Positions 20,470 to 30,664 of a stretch of DNA of 64,000 nt are shown piece by piece. Source of the stretch: Pomphorhynchus laevis (lineage: Eukaryota; Acanthocephala; Palaeacanthocephala; Echinorhynchida; Pomphorhynchidae); the NCBI GenBank assembly GCA_012934845.2, contig WNNJ02002481.1, positions 1-64,000 on the forward strand. The letters run 5' to 3'. How positions within the stretch are numbered: the stretch's first letter is position 1; each line of letters opens with the position of its first letter. The translations under genes were made by a program, and so were the position numbers. The notes below the pieces were generated by a model. The model was not told the origin of the DNA. It ran no database searches and saw nothing but the letters and a program-made list of their open reading frames with translations.

Positions 20470-21572
20470 AAATTAAATCAGCTAACTGAGTCTACGAATT
20501 GAATATAATTATAAAATAAACAAAACAAAATTATGCTAAATCAAAATTTAATAATTAAATAATAAAATTAATAATTGTTATAAGAATTTTTATAATTTAA
20601 ATTAAGTTTAAAAAATGAAATTTAAAATAAACGTCATTTTTATGAATTGACTAATAAATAACAGACGTTGTATCAGAATAAGAATTAGAGGTCATCAGGA
20701 GGAACTGCTATGCAATCAGGGTTTGGCCCCTAACTCCTCTACCCAACATAGCAGCGGGGACAAATACATGCTAATGATGTATTTCCTCTGAAATAACTAT
20801 CTAGTATCTTATTCTAATGCAAAGTATATTATTTATTATCCATCCATAAAAATTTGCCACTTAAGAGTTTAAATTTATTCTTTATATTATTGTGTTGATT
20901 TATATATTTTACTAATTTCTGCTTGATGTTATTTTTATAGTAACCTAGTTTAAAATGCATATCAATTAAATTATTTAAATGATTTTGAAGAAAGCCAATA
21001 TCATTACAAACTGTTGCAATTCTTAAAATGTCATTATTTAATGTATTATATTTTATATTATATGGTATGCATGAATGCTCATGCAAAAATATGTTTCTTG
21101 TAAATTTAAATATGTCACCTTGCGATATAAATTAATAGTAGTTTTAGTTAATGTTAATTTAATGTTCATATCTAGATATACACCTTCTTTATCATTAATA
21201 TTGGTTTTGTTAAGAATAAGGCTTTCTGGATAAATGTGCTCACTAATTGAATAAAAATTATTAGAATTAAATACACATATATCATCAATGTATTGTACAA
21301 GCAATAGCTTGTGCAATTCCCATCTCGTCAGCAAATACTTAAATTAAATCAGCTAACTGAGTTTACGTATTTAATATAATTATAAAATAAACAAAACATA
21401 ATGCTAAATTAAAATTTAATAATTAAATAATAAAATTAATAACTGTTATAAGATTTTTTATAAATTAAATTAACTTTAAATAAAACATTGAAATTTAAAA
21501 TAAACGTCATTTTTATGAATTGACTAATAAATAACAGATGTTGTATCAGAATAAGAATTAAAGGTCATCAAA
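20345..21572 (-). mobile_element. Penelope-like element, RT C-terminal part between direct repeats
   Basis: The minus strand encodes YIDDICVFNSNNFYSI, then ESLILNKTNINDKEGVYLD, then NIKLTLTKTTINLYRK. In another frame it continues with EHSCIPYNIKYNTLNN and LLSGKFLWMDNK. These match the plus-strand copy at 26.5-26.96 kb almost word for word. Two direct repeats of about 230 bp (20470-20698 and 21341-21572) flank the RT piece, as expected of PLE pseudo-LTRs. The downstream hairpin CTGCTATG/CATAGCAG is at 20705-20754, with a TCATCAG (CTGATGA on the minus strand) at 20692. The N-terminal RT is missing and the frame is broken, so this copy is inactive. Confidence 0.8.
20692..20754 (-). ncRNA. Conserved PLE terminal hairpin
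   Basis: An 8-bp stem, CTGCTATG (20705-20712) and CATAGCAG (20747-20754), closes a ~34-base loop. On the minus strand CTGATGA follows directly. The same unit is found at 27034-27096 and twice near 62.0-62.2 kb. This copy has GTTTGG where the others have GTTTCGG, so the GAAAC box on the minus strand is altered. Function unknown. Resemblance to a hammerhead is limited to the two boxes. Confidence 0.55.
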
Positions 21573-22299
21573 AACATTGTATTCATAATGTTTGAAATAA
21601 ACATGATGTATAAAAGAACAATAAGTCTTGAAATGTTGTAATAAACATGATGTAAGCTTAATAAAAGAATAATTGGTCTTAATGTTTTTATTATTGAATT
21701 GTTTCATGATTTTTACCTGAAACTTGCTCTATCCCTATCAGTCTACATTTTTATGATATCAAACGGGTATTTTCAGAGATTACTGTTTTTGTTTTTATAC
21801 ATCTGTTCAAATTTTGAAAACGTCACACATTTTTTCGTTTACTTGGAAACGTTTTGCTCAGTAAAAAATGTCAATAATTATTCTTCGCTGAATTCATATG
21901 TTTGCTTTCTACGAGCTCACTTTTTATCTTAGATTGGCAGTCTCTCATCCTGTGGGATGAAATACTAATTTGTTTACAGCGAACCGAAACTCCAATTTTG
22001 ACAAGATTTAACGCGACATCTCTTAGCATCACGCGTTTTCAGTTAGTCAGTAAGAAAACGATAATATATCGAACGGATTATTTCCTTAAACTGGATCGAC
22101 TGCAATGATATTATTTGAATGCTTTCTGGATGAACAAAATTTGCAGTATTTTTACGATAAATAACATTGTAGCTGTAAAGAAAAATGTTGATGAAAGTAA
22201 TTAAAAAATATAATAAGAACCGAAAGTTAAGAAGATCAAAAAGAATCGACAAAGAATATACTGATTTCTGTAAGTGCGAAAAATAGAATTTCAAATTAG
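21573..22299. other. Spacer upstream of a small secreted ORF
   Basis: Mixed AT-rich DNA. Two short overlapping plus frames (21699-21932 and 21902-22108) have no recognisable motif. The region could hold the promoter or 5' exons of the ORF at 22300 but shows no clear TATA box or splice border that I would commit to. Confidence 0.35.
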
Positions 22300-22608
22300 A
22301 TGGAAAAGTTTTTCGTTATGCTGCTATTGGTGTTTATTGCTGCGAAAGAATCTGACAGAGAATGTTTTACCGAACTGATAAGGAAAAATCATACATGCCT
22401 TGATCGTAGTGGTGATCGTGGAAAATTGACTACTTGTCAAGTTTCTGACATTTGCAGTCAGGACAGCAAGAGAATTGCCGTATCAATGCGAGTTAAAAAA
22501 CTGAAAAGATTACGTTATATCTGCATTGTTTGCTATAGCAATGATCCTTGCTCATCACAACGCAATAAAACTGGGAAATTTGTAGAATTAAAATGTTTCT
22601 TTAGGTAA
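22300..22608 (+). CDS. Small secreted cysteine-rich protein, family unknown
   Basis: A 102-residue ORF. Residues 1-15 (MEKFFVMLLLVFIAA) are a clear signal peptide. The mature part has eight cysteines (ECF, HTCL, TTCQ, DICS, YICIVC, DPCS, LKCFF), an even number compatible with four disulfides, and is basic (VKKLKRLR). This is the build of small extracellular proteins of arthropods. The spacing does not convincingly match any family I know, including the single von Willebrand C (Vago-like) group, which lacks the close CIVC pair. The ORF is intact and in one exon, though more exons upstream cannot be excluded. It is bounded by AT-rich DNA with no transposon motifs, which favours a host gene. Confidence 0.5.
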   Translation: MEKFFVMLLLVFIAAKESDRECFTELIRKNHTCLDRSGDRGKLTTCQVSDICSQDSKRIAVSMRVKKLKRLRYICIVCYSNDPCSSQRNKTGKFVELKCFFR

Positions 22609-22989
22609 ATTTTGTTATTAGTTTTTATTTTTGTGGCATCTTCGGATAGCGTATTTTTGATAATAGAAAAATATTTTATTAATTTTTTAAAATACAACTT
22701 CCTGATGCTTTTGGCATAAAAATTTTGGCATTCGCTTTATCGGGAAGAATTGTGTAAAAAATCGACACAACTGTTGTGTGAATCAGTTGTATGAATCCTC
22801 GTCATACAACTGATGGTGTATTATCATATAAACCTAATTAAAAACGCAAATCACTAACAAATAAATAAATAAATCATAAATAAATAACAACAAATTGAAA
22901 ACGAATTTTTAAATTTCAAATAAAGAATAAATAATCACGAAATTCCAATTATTTTTTATTAATTTTATTTATTTATTATTATTTTCCTT
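22609..22989. other. 3' flank of the small ORF, AT-rich
   Basis: No gene is seen. A near-perfect short inverted pair (ACAACTGTTGTGT and ATACAACTGATGG area, 22760-22815) and A/T-rich simple sequence are present. Confidence 0.4.
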
Positions 22990-23160
22990 AAAATGTACAC
23001 CTTTAAGGTGTACATACATCTTTAGGTGTATGGAGTAGTAATGAAGGAAGATATCGTATCTGTAATCACTTTGTGTGATTTAGCAAAATTGAAATATTAT
23101 TCAAATATAATATATATACAAAAGCTTTCGACTTCTCACTGAAGTCTTCGTCAGTTACAT
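22990..23160 (-). mobile_element. PLE noncoding end carrying a 21-bp palindrome and a hammerhead-like module
   Basis: On the minus strand this reads from the CTGACGA module (23124-23154) through about 105 bp to the palindrome TGTACACCTT-T-AAGGTGTACA at 22993-23013. The last ~101 bp are repeated at 23778-23878. The arrangement (ribozyme-like module, AT-rich stretch, terminal palindrome) looks like the noncoding end of one PLE family. Confidence 0.6.
23124..23154 (-). ncRNA. Hammerhead-like module, well-paired helix II
   Basis: On the minus strand: CTGACGA (one base from CTGATGA), A, stem GACTTC, loop AGTGA, stem GAAGTC, then GAAAGC. The core-helix II-core layout is exact except for one base of the first box. 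Helix I and III partners are not evident next to it, so cleavage activity is doubtful. Confidence 0.5.
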
Positions 23161-23639
23161 TTGTGTACTACTGCTTACACGCCGATTTCGCGTTATATAC
23201 GCTTAATCATGGAAGTCGGTATTTGTGTAAATATACGATAATTGTCCTTATTTTCTTCGGTTAATATTCAATTTAATATAATGAAAGCGTCCTACAACGG
23301 ATCCCGAAAGCAGTTAACCTCTTCATTCATATATAGGTTAAGAATGGATGTGCGGTATAATTGACCGGAAATAATTAACACTAATGACCAGAATAGTTAT
23401 TGTATTCGTTCATATATTAATATTTAAGAATTGAACTGATGTTAAAATACAAGCGATATTATTACGTTTTCGACGAAGCCTTCACCAGATAATCTTAACA
23501 CAACTACAGTCACAAATGCGCTATAAATATCAAACAGTCGATAAAAATCTAAATGATTATTCAAATCAGGTTGCATATCCTACATTAATTGTGCAATTCA
23601 TATTTTCCGCTTTTAATCTTTTTTTATGTATTTTGCTAA
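23161..23639. other. Probable PLE-linked noncoding DNA
   Basis: No ORF is seen. It sits between the terminal module and the GIY-YIG fragment on the same (minus) strand, so it probably includes the 3' untranslated part of that element. It cannot be proved by motif. Confidence 0.35.
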
Positions 23640-24290
23640 TATGTTAAATTTACAATCACCGGTGTCTTTCGATTTATTTCTCTGACATTATCAATTCTTT
23701 TAAATTTAACATCATTGTTACGGTTTGTAACTCTCTCTCTAAATTTGCTTTTAATTTCGCCCACATATTGGGTATTATATGTACACCTTTAAGGTGTACA
23801 TACATATTTAGTTGTATGGAGTAGTAATGAAGGAAGATATCGTATTTGTAATCCTTTGTATGATTTAGCAAAATTGACTATTGGGTATTACACACACTAC
23901 AATTTGCAAGATTATTGTGTTGTGTTGTTTAGGAATTACATCACACTAGACCCTACATTTGTAAACCCAGTTGATAAGAGCTTGTGTTTCAACTCATGCA
24001 ATTAAATTTCTTATTGTATTTCAAAAAGGTTTTGAGCTTATGTTTAGCAGAATAAAATACCTGTTGCTTAATAAACTCCTTTTATTGAATTAGATAAACA
24101 GGTATCTACAAATGATTTCAAAATGTGACGTTCTAATGATTGTAATGCTCGGTGGTATTGCAAAAATAATTAATACGCGCGACCCTTTCGTAATTTTCTG
24201 TTGTAAAATGTCAATACAACTTAGATTTCTAAATTTTAAAATCCTTCTGTATATCTCACGGTGGCGATACCTTCTCAAAAAAAGGACATA
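23640..24290 (-). mobile_element. Penelope-like element fragment: linker and GIY-YIG nuclease, interrupted by a smaller insertion
   Basis: On the minus strand from 24290: HREIYRRILKFRNLSC and QQKITKGSRVLIIFAIPP (end of RT/linker), later LLSTGFTNVGSS. After the insert come QYVGEIKSKFRERVTN, the GIY-YIG start, then NNDVKFKRIDNV and a stop near 23640. Frames are broken in several places. The coding sequence is split by a ~101-bp insert (23778-23878) flanked by a 12-bp duplication. It is a different PLE subfamily from the 5.9-kb copy. Confidence 0.65.
23766..23890 (-). mobile_element. Short 5'-truncated PLE tail inserted in another PLE, with 12-bp target duplication
   Basis: TATTGGGTATTA occurs at 23766-23777 and again at 23879-23890, flanking a 101-bp insert that begins with the 21-bp palindrome. 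The insert matches the terminal ~101 bp of the sequence at 22990-23095 with a few differences but lacks the hammerhead-like module. A short 3'-end copy bounded by a target duplication is what target-primed reverse transcription produces, and 10-15 bp duplications are usual for PLEs. It lies inside the GIY-YIG reading frame of the host PLE. Confidence 0.7.
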
Positions 24291-24655
24291 GTTAGTTCAC
24301 TGAAATACTCGGTAACAGTCATCAGTAGAATGAAATACTCACTGGTCATTTCGGTTGCCTGTGTGACATTGTGAATAAAGGCGTTTCCGACACTTTGCTT
24401 TATTTTCTGAGGCTTACGCTCTTAACCAGATCAGATTGCTGTGCGGACCATCCTTAAACACTAGACAGAGGTTGTTGCTGAATTGTCGTTGCACTCGTTG
24501 GATCCTTAGTGGATACGACATGTATAATGGTGGTCACGGATGTGCTGAGTAAACAACGATCCAGGATTTCTTACGAAATACTCCATTTTTACTAAATGGT
24601 GTTGCTTGGTAGACTGGACTTCGATTCATGATTTTTCAGGATCCATAATAATATA
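24291..24655. other. Spacer, no gene seen
   Basis: Moderately GC-richer than its flanks, which hints at decayed LINE sequence, but no motif is readable. Confidence 0.35.
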
Positions 24656-25125
24656 TGTTTATTTAAGGTGGCAAATGCGTGACAGCTGCACGTTTACAAG
24701 CCTACTAGCAAAAAATGAAAAATTCAAGCAGATAATTTGTTTAAATGGGACGGATTAGGCGTTTGAAGCGCTGCACGGATGTTTCATTAGCATATATAAA
24801 TGGACAGATGATTCCACGAGAGAGTAGCAACCACAACGAAGGAGCTGAGTCCAAAGGAGGTAGAATAGTAAGGGATTTGTAAAATAAGGGAATTACGGGA
24901 TCGCAAGGAACAGTAAACAGGACGAGCGTTATCAAGATAAGGAAGATTGAGAAAGGAAGGTGTATGAAAAGTTACAAGGCGGAAAGCAACGAGAAGAAGA
25001 CGAATTTGAACACAACTGTAAATGATAGGCAAATCGACAGTAGCAAGATGTAGTAAACTTGCATCATTTAATATTTGATTGCTATAATCGTTCACATGGT
25101 TTGATTTAAGGACGACAGACATGGA
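24656..25125 (-). mobile_element. CR1/L2-like LINE 3' end with terminal hairpin
   Basis: The minus strand gives FRLVTFHTPSFLNLPYLD, then VYCSLRSRNSL, then YYSTSFGLSSFVVVATLSWN, the family's C-terminal block (NYSxxFGLxSFxVxAxLxWNxLP). After the stop comes the 3' tail, whose minus-strand reading AACGTGCAGC ... CACGCATTTGCCAC resembles the hairpin tail of the copies at 28.1 and 44.4 kb. The element is strongly 5'-truncated, as is typical of LINE insertions, and contains frame changes. Confidence 0.75.
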
Positions 25126-25611
25126 ATGTCAAAATATTAAACATTAAATTGAATAATTTCATATTTTTAATTTACGCATTTATATGACATGTTGCTGTGA
25201 TATCATTGATTATAAAGAGACATCAGTGCGCATTTCAAACGTGTTTGGAATACAAAAGGATATGTTTTAAATACAGTATAAATGTTTGTCTTCCGATATA
25301 CTTTTGAATAAACAATTAAACACCTTTAAAACACACGTCGTTCAATTAAAATTCGTGAATTAGACGAATTGTAAATTCGTCTAATGTAAATTTTCATTAA
25401 TGTAAATTTATGAAAGGAAATTTATAAAAGGAAAGATAAAGTTAATAAAGATATGTATAAAGTGAAGATTTAAGTAAATCTTATGTATAAAGTATGAATC
25501 TTATGTATAAAGTATAAATCTTATGTATAAAGTAAAGATTTAAGTAAAGTAAAGATTTAAGTAAAGATTTATATGTAAATTTATAAAAGGAAAGATAAAG
25601 TTAATAAAAAT
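25126..25611 (+). repeat. AT-rich spacer with ATGTATAAAGTA-type tandem repeats
   Basis: Between about 25440 and 25610 the words ATGTATAAAGT and AAGATTTAAGTA recur at least five and four times, and the phrase AAAGGAAAGATAAAGTTAAT occurs twice (near 25431 and 25588). This is a local tandem expansion directly in front of the PLE RT frame. It occupies the place where the missing 5' part of that element should lie. Confidence 0.6.
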
Positions 25612-26959
25612 ATGTATAAAGAACTTACTAAATTAAAGGATAACTATATAATAACAACTATTGATAAAGCTAGTAATAACTTTGTCTTCATATGCAAAAA
25701 GCTTTATTATGATATACTAATAAAAGAGGTTAATTCTAATGATTTAAATGTAAATCCAGCATATGAACGTAGTGAGTTGAGTTTAGAAACAATTATTAAA
25801 AGTCACTGTTCTATAATGGATAAAAAGGGTATAAAGGTTGAATTAGATAATAAAACTATACCTATATTATATTGGAATCCAAAATTACATAAAAATCCAA
25901 TAAAACCCAGGTTCATATGTAGTGCGTTTAAATGTACATTAAAACCACTTTCTGTTTATATGAATATACTTAAAGTAATTAAAGCATATTTTAAAAAATA
26001 TTGCAAGGTAATCGAAATTAATACTGGTATAAAACACTATTTCAGTATTAATTCTACAAAAGAATTTTTAGAACAGACAAAAGGAATAAATTTTCAAAAT
26101 ATAAATACATACGATTTTAGTACGCTTTATACAAATCTAGATTTAGTAGATATTAAAGAAGCGTTAGTAAAATTAATTAACCTTATATTCGGAAAAAGAT
26201 ATACATATATATGTTATAATAATTATAACGCCTATCTAACAAAAATTAAACCATCAAATAAATATAAATATATGGATAAAATTGAATTAATAGAATCCTT
26301 AAATATTTTGATAAATCAAAATTATTTAAAAGTAGGGACATCTATATTTAGACAAGTAAAAGGTGTTCCAATGGGTGGTAATAGTAGCCCAATTATAGCT
26401 GACTTGTTTTTAAGCTTTATAGAATATGAATTTGTTCATAACTGTGTAAAAACTAAATCTAAACAATATAAATATATGAAATATATGTTTCGATACATTG
26501 ATGATATATGTGTATTTAATTCTAATAATTTTTATTCAATTAGTGAACAAATTTATCCAGAAAGCCTTATTCTTAACAAAACCAATATTAATGATAAAGA
26601 AGGTGTATATCTAGATAATGAACATTAAATTAATATCAATTAAAACTACTATTAATTTATATCGTAAAGATGACATATTTAAATTTACAAGAAACATATT
26701 TTTGCATGAGCATTCATGCATACCATATAATATAAAATATAATACATTAAATAATGAAATTTTAAGAATTGCAACAATTTGTAACGATATTGGTTTTCTT
26801 CAAAATCATTTAAATAATTTAATAGATACATATTTTAAACTAGGTTACTATAAAAATAACATCAAGCAGAAAATAGTAAAATATATAAATCAACACAATA
26901 ATATAAAGAATAAATTTAAACTCTTAAGTGGCAAATTTTTATGGATGGATAATAAATAA
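25612..26959 (+). CDS. Penelope-like reverse transcriptase, nearly complete, split once
   Basis: The first frame (25612-26626) runs MYKELTKLKDN, TTIDKASNNFVFI, then LYWNPKLHKNPIKPRFICSA, then TYDFSTLYTNLD (first catalytic Asp), then VKGVPMGGNSSPIIADLFL, then YRYIDDI-type FRYIDDICVFNS (second and third Asp). It ends at GVYLD. The remaining part (26618-26959) continues NIKL, INLYRK, FLHEHSCIPYNI, LSGKFLWMDNK. Comparison with the minus-strand copy at 21.1 kb shows both parts belong to one protein. A one-base insertion just after GVYLD separates them. No GIY-YIG domain follows. The elements of this kind known to me either carry it elsewhere (N-terminal, as in the Naiad group) or lack it, and the 5' side here is replaced by simple repeats. 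Enzyme class: RNA-directed DNA polymerase. Confidence 0.85.
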
Positions 26960-27436
26960 TATACTTTGTATTAGAATAAGATACTAGATAGTTATTTCAG
27001 AGGAAATACATCATTAGCATGTATTTGGCCCCGCTGCTATGTTGGGTAGAGGAGTTAGGGGCCGAAACCTGATAGCATAGCAGTTCCTCCTGATGACCTC
27101 TAATTCTTATTCTGATACAACGTCTGTTATTTATTAGTCAATTCATAAAAATGACGTTTATTTTAAATTTTATTTTTTAAACTTAATTTAAATTATAAAA
27201 ATTCTTATAACAATTATTAATTTTATTATTTAATTAAATTTTGATTTAGCATAATTTTGTTTTGTTTATTTTATAATTATATTCAATTCGTAGACTCAGT
27301 TAGCTGATTTAATTTGTTCGAAGTTCTAGCATTTGAAGATTGATAATCTTAAAAGTCATTTATCTACAGCATAAGTTATTAAAAAATTAGGCTGAATCCG
27401 TAAATTACATTCAAGCATCTGAAATATGATTTAATT
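26960..27436 (+). mobile_element. PLE 3' noncoding region with conserved hairpin and pseudo-LTR
   Basis: Directly after the RT stop, this region is the inverted counterpart of 20345-20830 over its whole length. It contains the stem CTGCTATG (27034-27041)/CATAGCAG (27076-27083) with GAAAC inside (27064-27068) and CTGATGA just after (27090-27096). The ~230-bp repeat ending at GTTAGCTGATTTAAT (about 27320) follows, then about 115 bp that are also shared. Confidence 0.75.
27034..27096 (+). ncRNA. Conserved PLE terminal hairpin with GAAAC and CTGATGA boxes
   Basis: 8-bp perfect stem; GGGGCC-GAAAC in the apical part; CTGATGA seven bases (27084-27089 spacer plus box) after the stem. CCTCTA after CTGATGA can pair with TAGAGG at 27047-27052. 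The box order (GAAAC before CTGATGA) is that of a permuted hammerhead, but the sequences next to the boxes do not give a canonical core. A real conserved structure of unknown job. Confidence 0.55.
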
Positions 27437-27662
27437 TAAATATTATTTATTAGTCAATTCATAAAAATGACGTTTATTTTAAATTTTATTTTTTATTTTT
27501 TATTTTTATTTTTATTTTTTAACTTGATTTAAATTATAGAAAATCTAAAAACAATTATTAATTTTATTTTTTAATTATTAAATTTTGATTTAGCATTATT
27601 ATGTTTTGTTTATTTTATAATTATATAACAATACGTAGACTCAGTTAGCTGATTTAATTTCA
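27437..27662 (+). repeat. Extra pseudo-LTR copy of the PLE
   Basis: Repeats the TTATTAGTCAATTCATAAAA ... GTTAGCTGATTTAAT unit found at 27110-27320, with a TTTTTATTTT expansion inside. Same orientation, tandem to the first. Confidence 0.7.
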
Positions 27663-27670
27663 TTAATGAA

Positions 27671-27704
27671 ACGATGCATCAATTGCAAACAATTGATGCA
27701 TCGT
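27671..27704. repeat. Perfect 15-bp palindrome with 4-base loop
   Basis: ACGATGCATCAATTG at 27671-27685, loop CAAA, exact complement at 27690-27704. Immediately follows the extra pseudo-LTR copy. Could be a hairpin-mediated repair scar. Confidence 0.7.
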
Positions 27705-28104
27705 ATAGAAGTATATAAGTATTATAAGTATTAAAAGTATAATTACAAGGTTTTTCATTGATTTGATCACATATACGTCCTCTACAATGCCTTTCTTTGG
27801 CTCGAATATGTCCAACACTTATTCCCTATGGATACGTCTCATTCATGTCACAATTGTAAAAATATCTTGCTGTAAAAACTTGTATCGATCGTCGCCATGT
27901 GTTCAGTTGTTGTATCAACTGTGGGATGCATCCGCTCTGCAATTAGTTAATCGACATTATTTGCACAATTTCAACTATATTCAGGCGTCATCCGCCAAGA
28001 CTGGATAGCATACCAGTTGTAAAAAATATTAAAAAATAAATAGGCAAATTTATAGACAAACAATATTTGAAAAATATGTTCAAAATATTTTAAAATTTTT
28101 GCTA
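27705..28104. other. Spacer, no gene seen
   Basis: A plus frame at 27763-28008 has no recognised motif. The GC content rises around 27780-27990, which may be decayed transposon or a single unrecognised exon. Confidence 0.3.
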
Positions 28105-29035
28105 GTGGCAACCTAAAAAAGATTTAATTTTTACGTGGCAAATGCGTGCAAGTGCACGCTTACATGACCACGAAGTAAAAATAAACAAAAATCTAAATCA
28201 TGTGTCGAGATGGTGGGAACGCATGCGGTATTTGTATGTGATAAAGGAGGGAATGCGGCGGACGTCAAGAGGAAGCTGCTTTCAGTCGAGTGGGGCGGAA
28301 ACGAGAAAGGATTGGAGACCGTAGTTGTTGGAGTAATCGGGAACGTGAACTAAGAGGGAATTACGGGAGCGTAGCGTTAGAGAGGTGGGGCGAGTGTCGT
28401 CTAAGAAAAGCGGTTGATGAAAGATGGGGAGCCGACGGCGATGAGTCGAAAAGTTACGAGGAGGCGGAGTTGTATGCGGATGTGGATGATAGGCCAGGAG
28501 AGTTGGGCAAGATATGTGGATGTGTGGTCAAAGCGACGAAGACGTAGGAGCACTCGTACGGCGGAGTTGATAATACGTTGTAGGGGTAGAATAATGAATT
28601 TTGGAGAATTAACGAAAAGGACGTGGCAGTAATCGATTTAGGGAAGAAAAGCGATGAAAGAAGAGAAAAACAAGAACGGTAGTCGACAAGGGGGTCGGAT
28701 ACGGCGTATGTCAAGGAAAATTAAGTTAGACAAGCGGACCTTGTCACGGACAAGGGTTTAAGGGAAATGTTATCATCGAAATGGAAACCTAAAAAAGTAA
28801 GATTGAGGACTATAGGGATGTTTGATGAGCCAAAAGATACAGTGGGAGGAGATATGCTAGGCTGACGGGGGACCATCCACATTATTTTGGACTTGTTGAG
28901 GTTTAGAACGAGATGAAGATTGGAGAGACGTTTGTAGATAGAAAGACAGTTCGAGGCAAAAATGTTGATATTGTGTACGCGATGGGTGAATGCATGATCA
29001 TATCGTGTTGATGGGCGGGTGCGATGAGCAACTTG
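28105..29035 (-). mobile_element. CR1/L2-like LINE 3' part with terminal hairpin, decayed
   Basis: The minus strand gives FFPKSITATSFSLILQNSLF and NVLSTPPYECSYVFVALTTHP, then LPNSPGLSSTSAYNSASS. These correspond closely to the plus-strand copy at 43.9-44.1 kb (FSQKSITALVCSPSLQNSS, RVLLRLIALTTHPY, DNSPGRSSTSSSN). The 3' end carries the tail GCGTGC (28144-28149)/GCACGC (28154-28159) and then a T-rich terminus. Upstream parts up to 29035 match the RT palm region poorly. Broken in all frames. Confidence 0.75.
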
Positions 29036-30660
29036 TCATGAATAAAATGTTTTTTGGTTAAACCAAAATAGTAACTAACGATGATGTAGAATGATTTAAA
29101 ATAACTAATGCTGATCCGTTTTTTAAATTCGGAATTTTATAGCATTTAAATAAATACCAATTTATTTTAAATTTTGCATAATGCTGCATTAGCATACAAT
29201 TTTTTTGCTGCATCTAGCATTAGCATACATTTTTTTCATTCATGAACAAATTGTAAGTTGTTTCTGAAAATTATTATTTTAATTACAATCTAATTATTTA
29301 TTATAAAATTATAACTAATAATTATTTAATAGTTACAGAATAGTATTTGATTATTAAATAGTTATAGTCAGTTACAATTAAATGATATTTCAAAAATTCA
29401 TAAAAAACGAGTATGATTAGAAAAAAGTCCATCAGAAACATAGTATGGACTTTGATATGTCAAAATTATTGCAGAGCTCAAATACCATTTTTCATTTTTT
29501 TCGTGTAGATATGAAAAAATGCCAAGACGATTATTTAAGGATGATGTAAAAATTAAGAATTTTTTAATATATAAATTATCAACGCGTAATCCAATAAAGT
29601 CTGCACTTGCTGAACTTTAAATTAGCGATTGCGAATAACAAATTAATGCGAAAAAATTAAATATGAGAAACAAAACGCACAATTTCCTCAGGAACGTACA
29701 ATTTTTGAGATAAACAAGCAGCTAAAGCGTAAAAGCACCAACATCAAAACTTCCAAAATTAACGATATATTTTCAAGACTTCTACCTGTTTGAACTCGAT
29801 TTCAGTGTCTCAGCAAAAATGTCTCAGTTATGGTTGAATCGCATCGAGATTGTACGTTTTGTTTATGATTATACCAACAACAGTTAGTAAAATATACAAA
29901 TAAAGTATTTTATTGATCATTCGCTAAAATTCCAAATTTAAAATATGGATCATATATTTTTAAAATATATAAATTTAAATATTTTAATATTTAAAAATAT
30001 TAAAATATTTAATAAACATTAAATATTTTATATTATTTTGTGTAATGATAACTAATAATATAAAGATAACTATTATATAAAGATCAGAAATTGATAATTT
30101 TAGAAATTTCGAGATTCATGATTTAGATTATTTAGATTATTATTTTAGATTATTTAGATTATGATAATAAAAAATTAATAATTTTCGTCATATCTAAAGG
30201 AAGACAAAAATCAGAAATTGATAATTTTAGAAATTTCGAGATTCATGATTTAGATAATTTGACATTTGCTAAAATGTCAAATAATAAAATTTGCTTATAC
30301 GTTGTTCAACTATGTTTCTTATTGGGATCGTCAATCGAATGATGTTTTTTATTATAATTGCTGTAACAGCAAGTTCCATAATTTCAAAAGAGACGATACA
30401 CGACGAGTAATTTAAACATTTACATTTCCAAAACTTTAAAACTTCAGTCTTTGTGCATAGTGCTACGAATTATGTATACGATTGCAACTTGGTTGGCTTA
30501 GATTAATATGCTCTCTGAAAAAAATTTAATTGACTAAATACAAGTCGGACACTTTTAATTGATCAAATACATTCAGTATAGCCAGACTTTCTAAATGTGA
30601 ATAATTTAACAATGTCACACCCAATCATGACATATTATTGGGCAATTTATTGCTTTAATT
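29036..30660. other. AT-rich spacer with a local duplication
   Basis: No gene is seen. A ~45-bp segment beginning TCAGAAATTGATAATTTTAG occurs at 30084 and again at 30211 (offset 127 bp), with ATTTAGATT repeats between. Confidence 0.5.
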
Positions 30661-30664
30661 AAAA

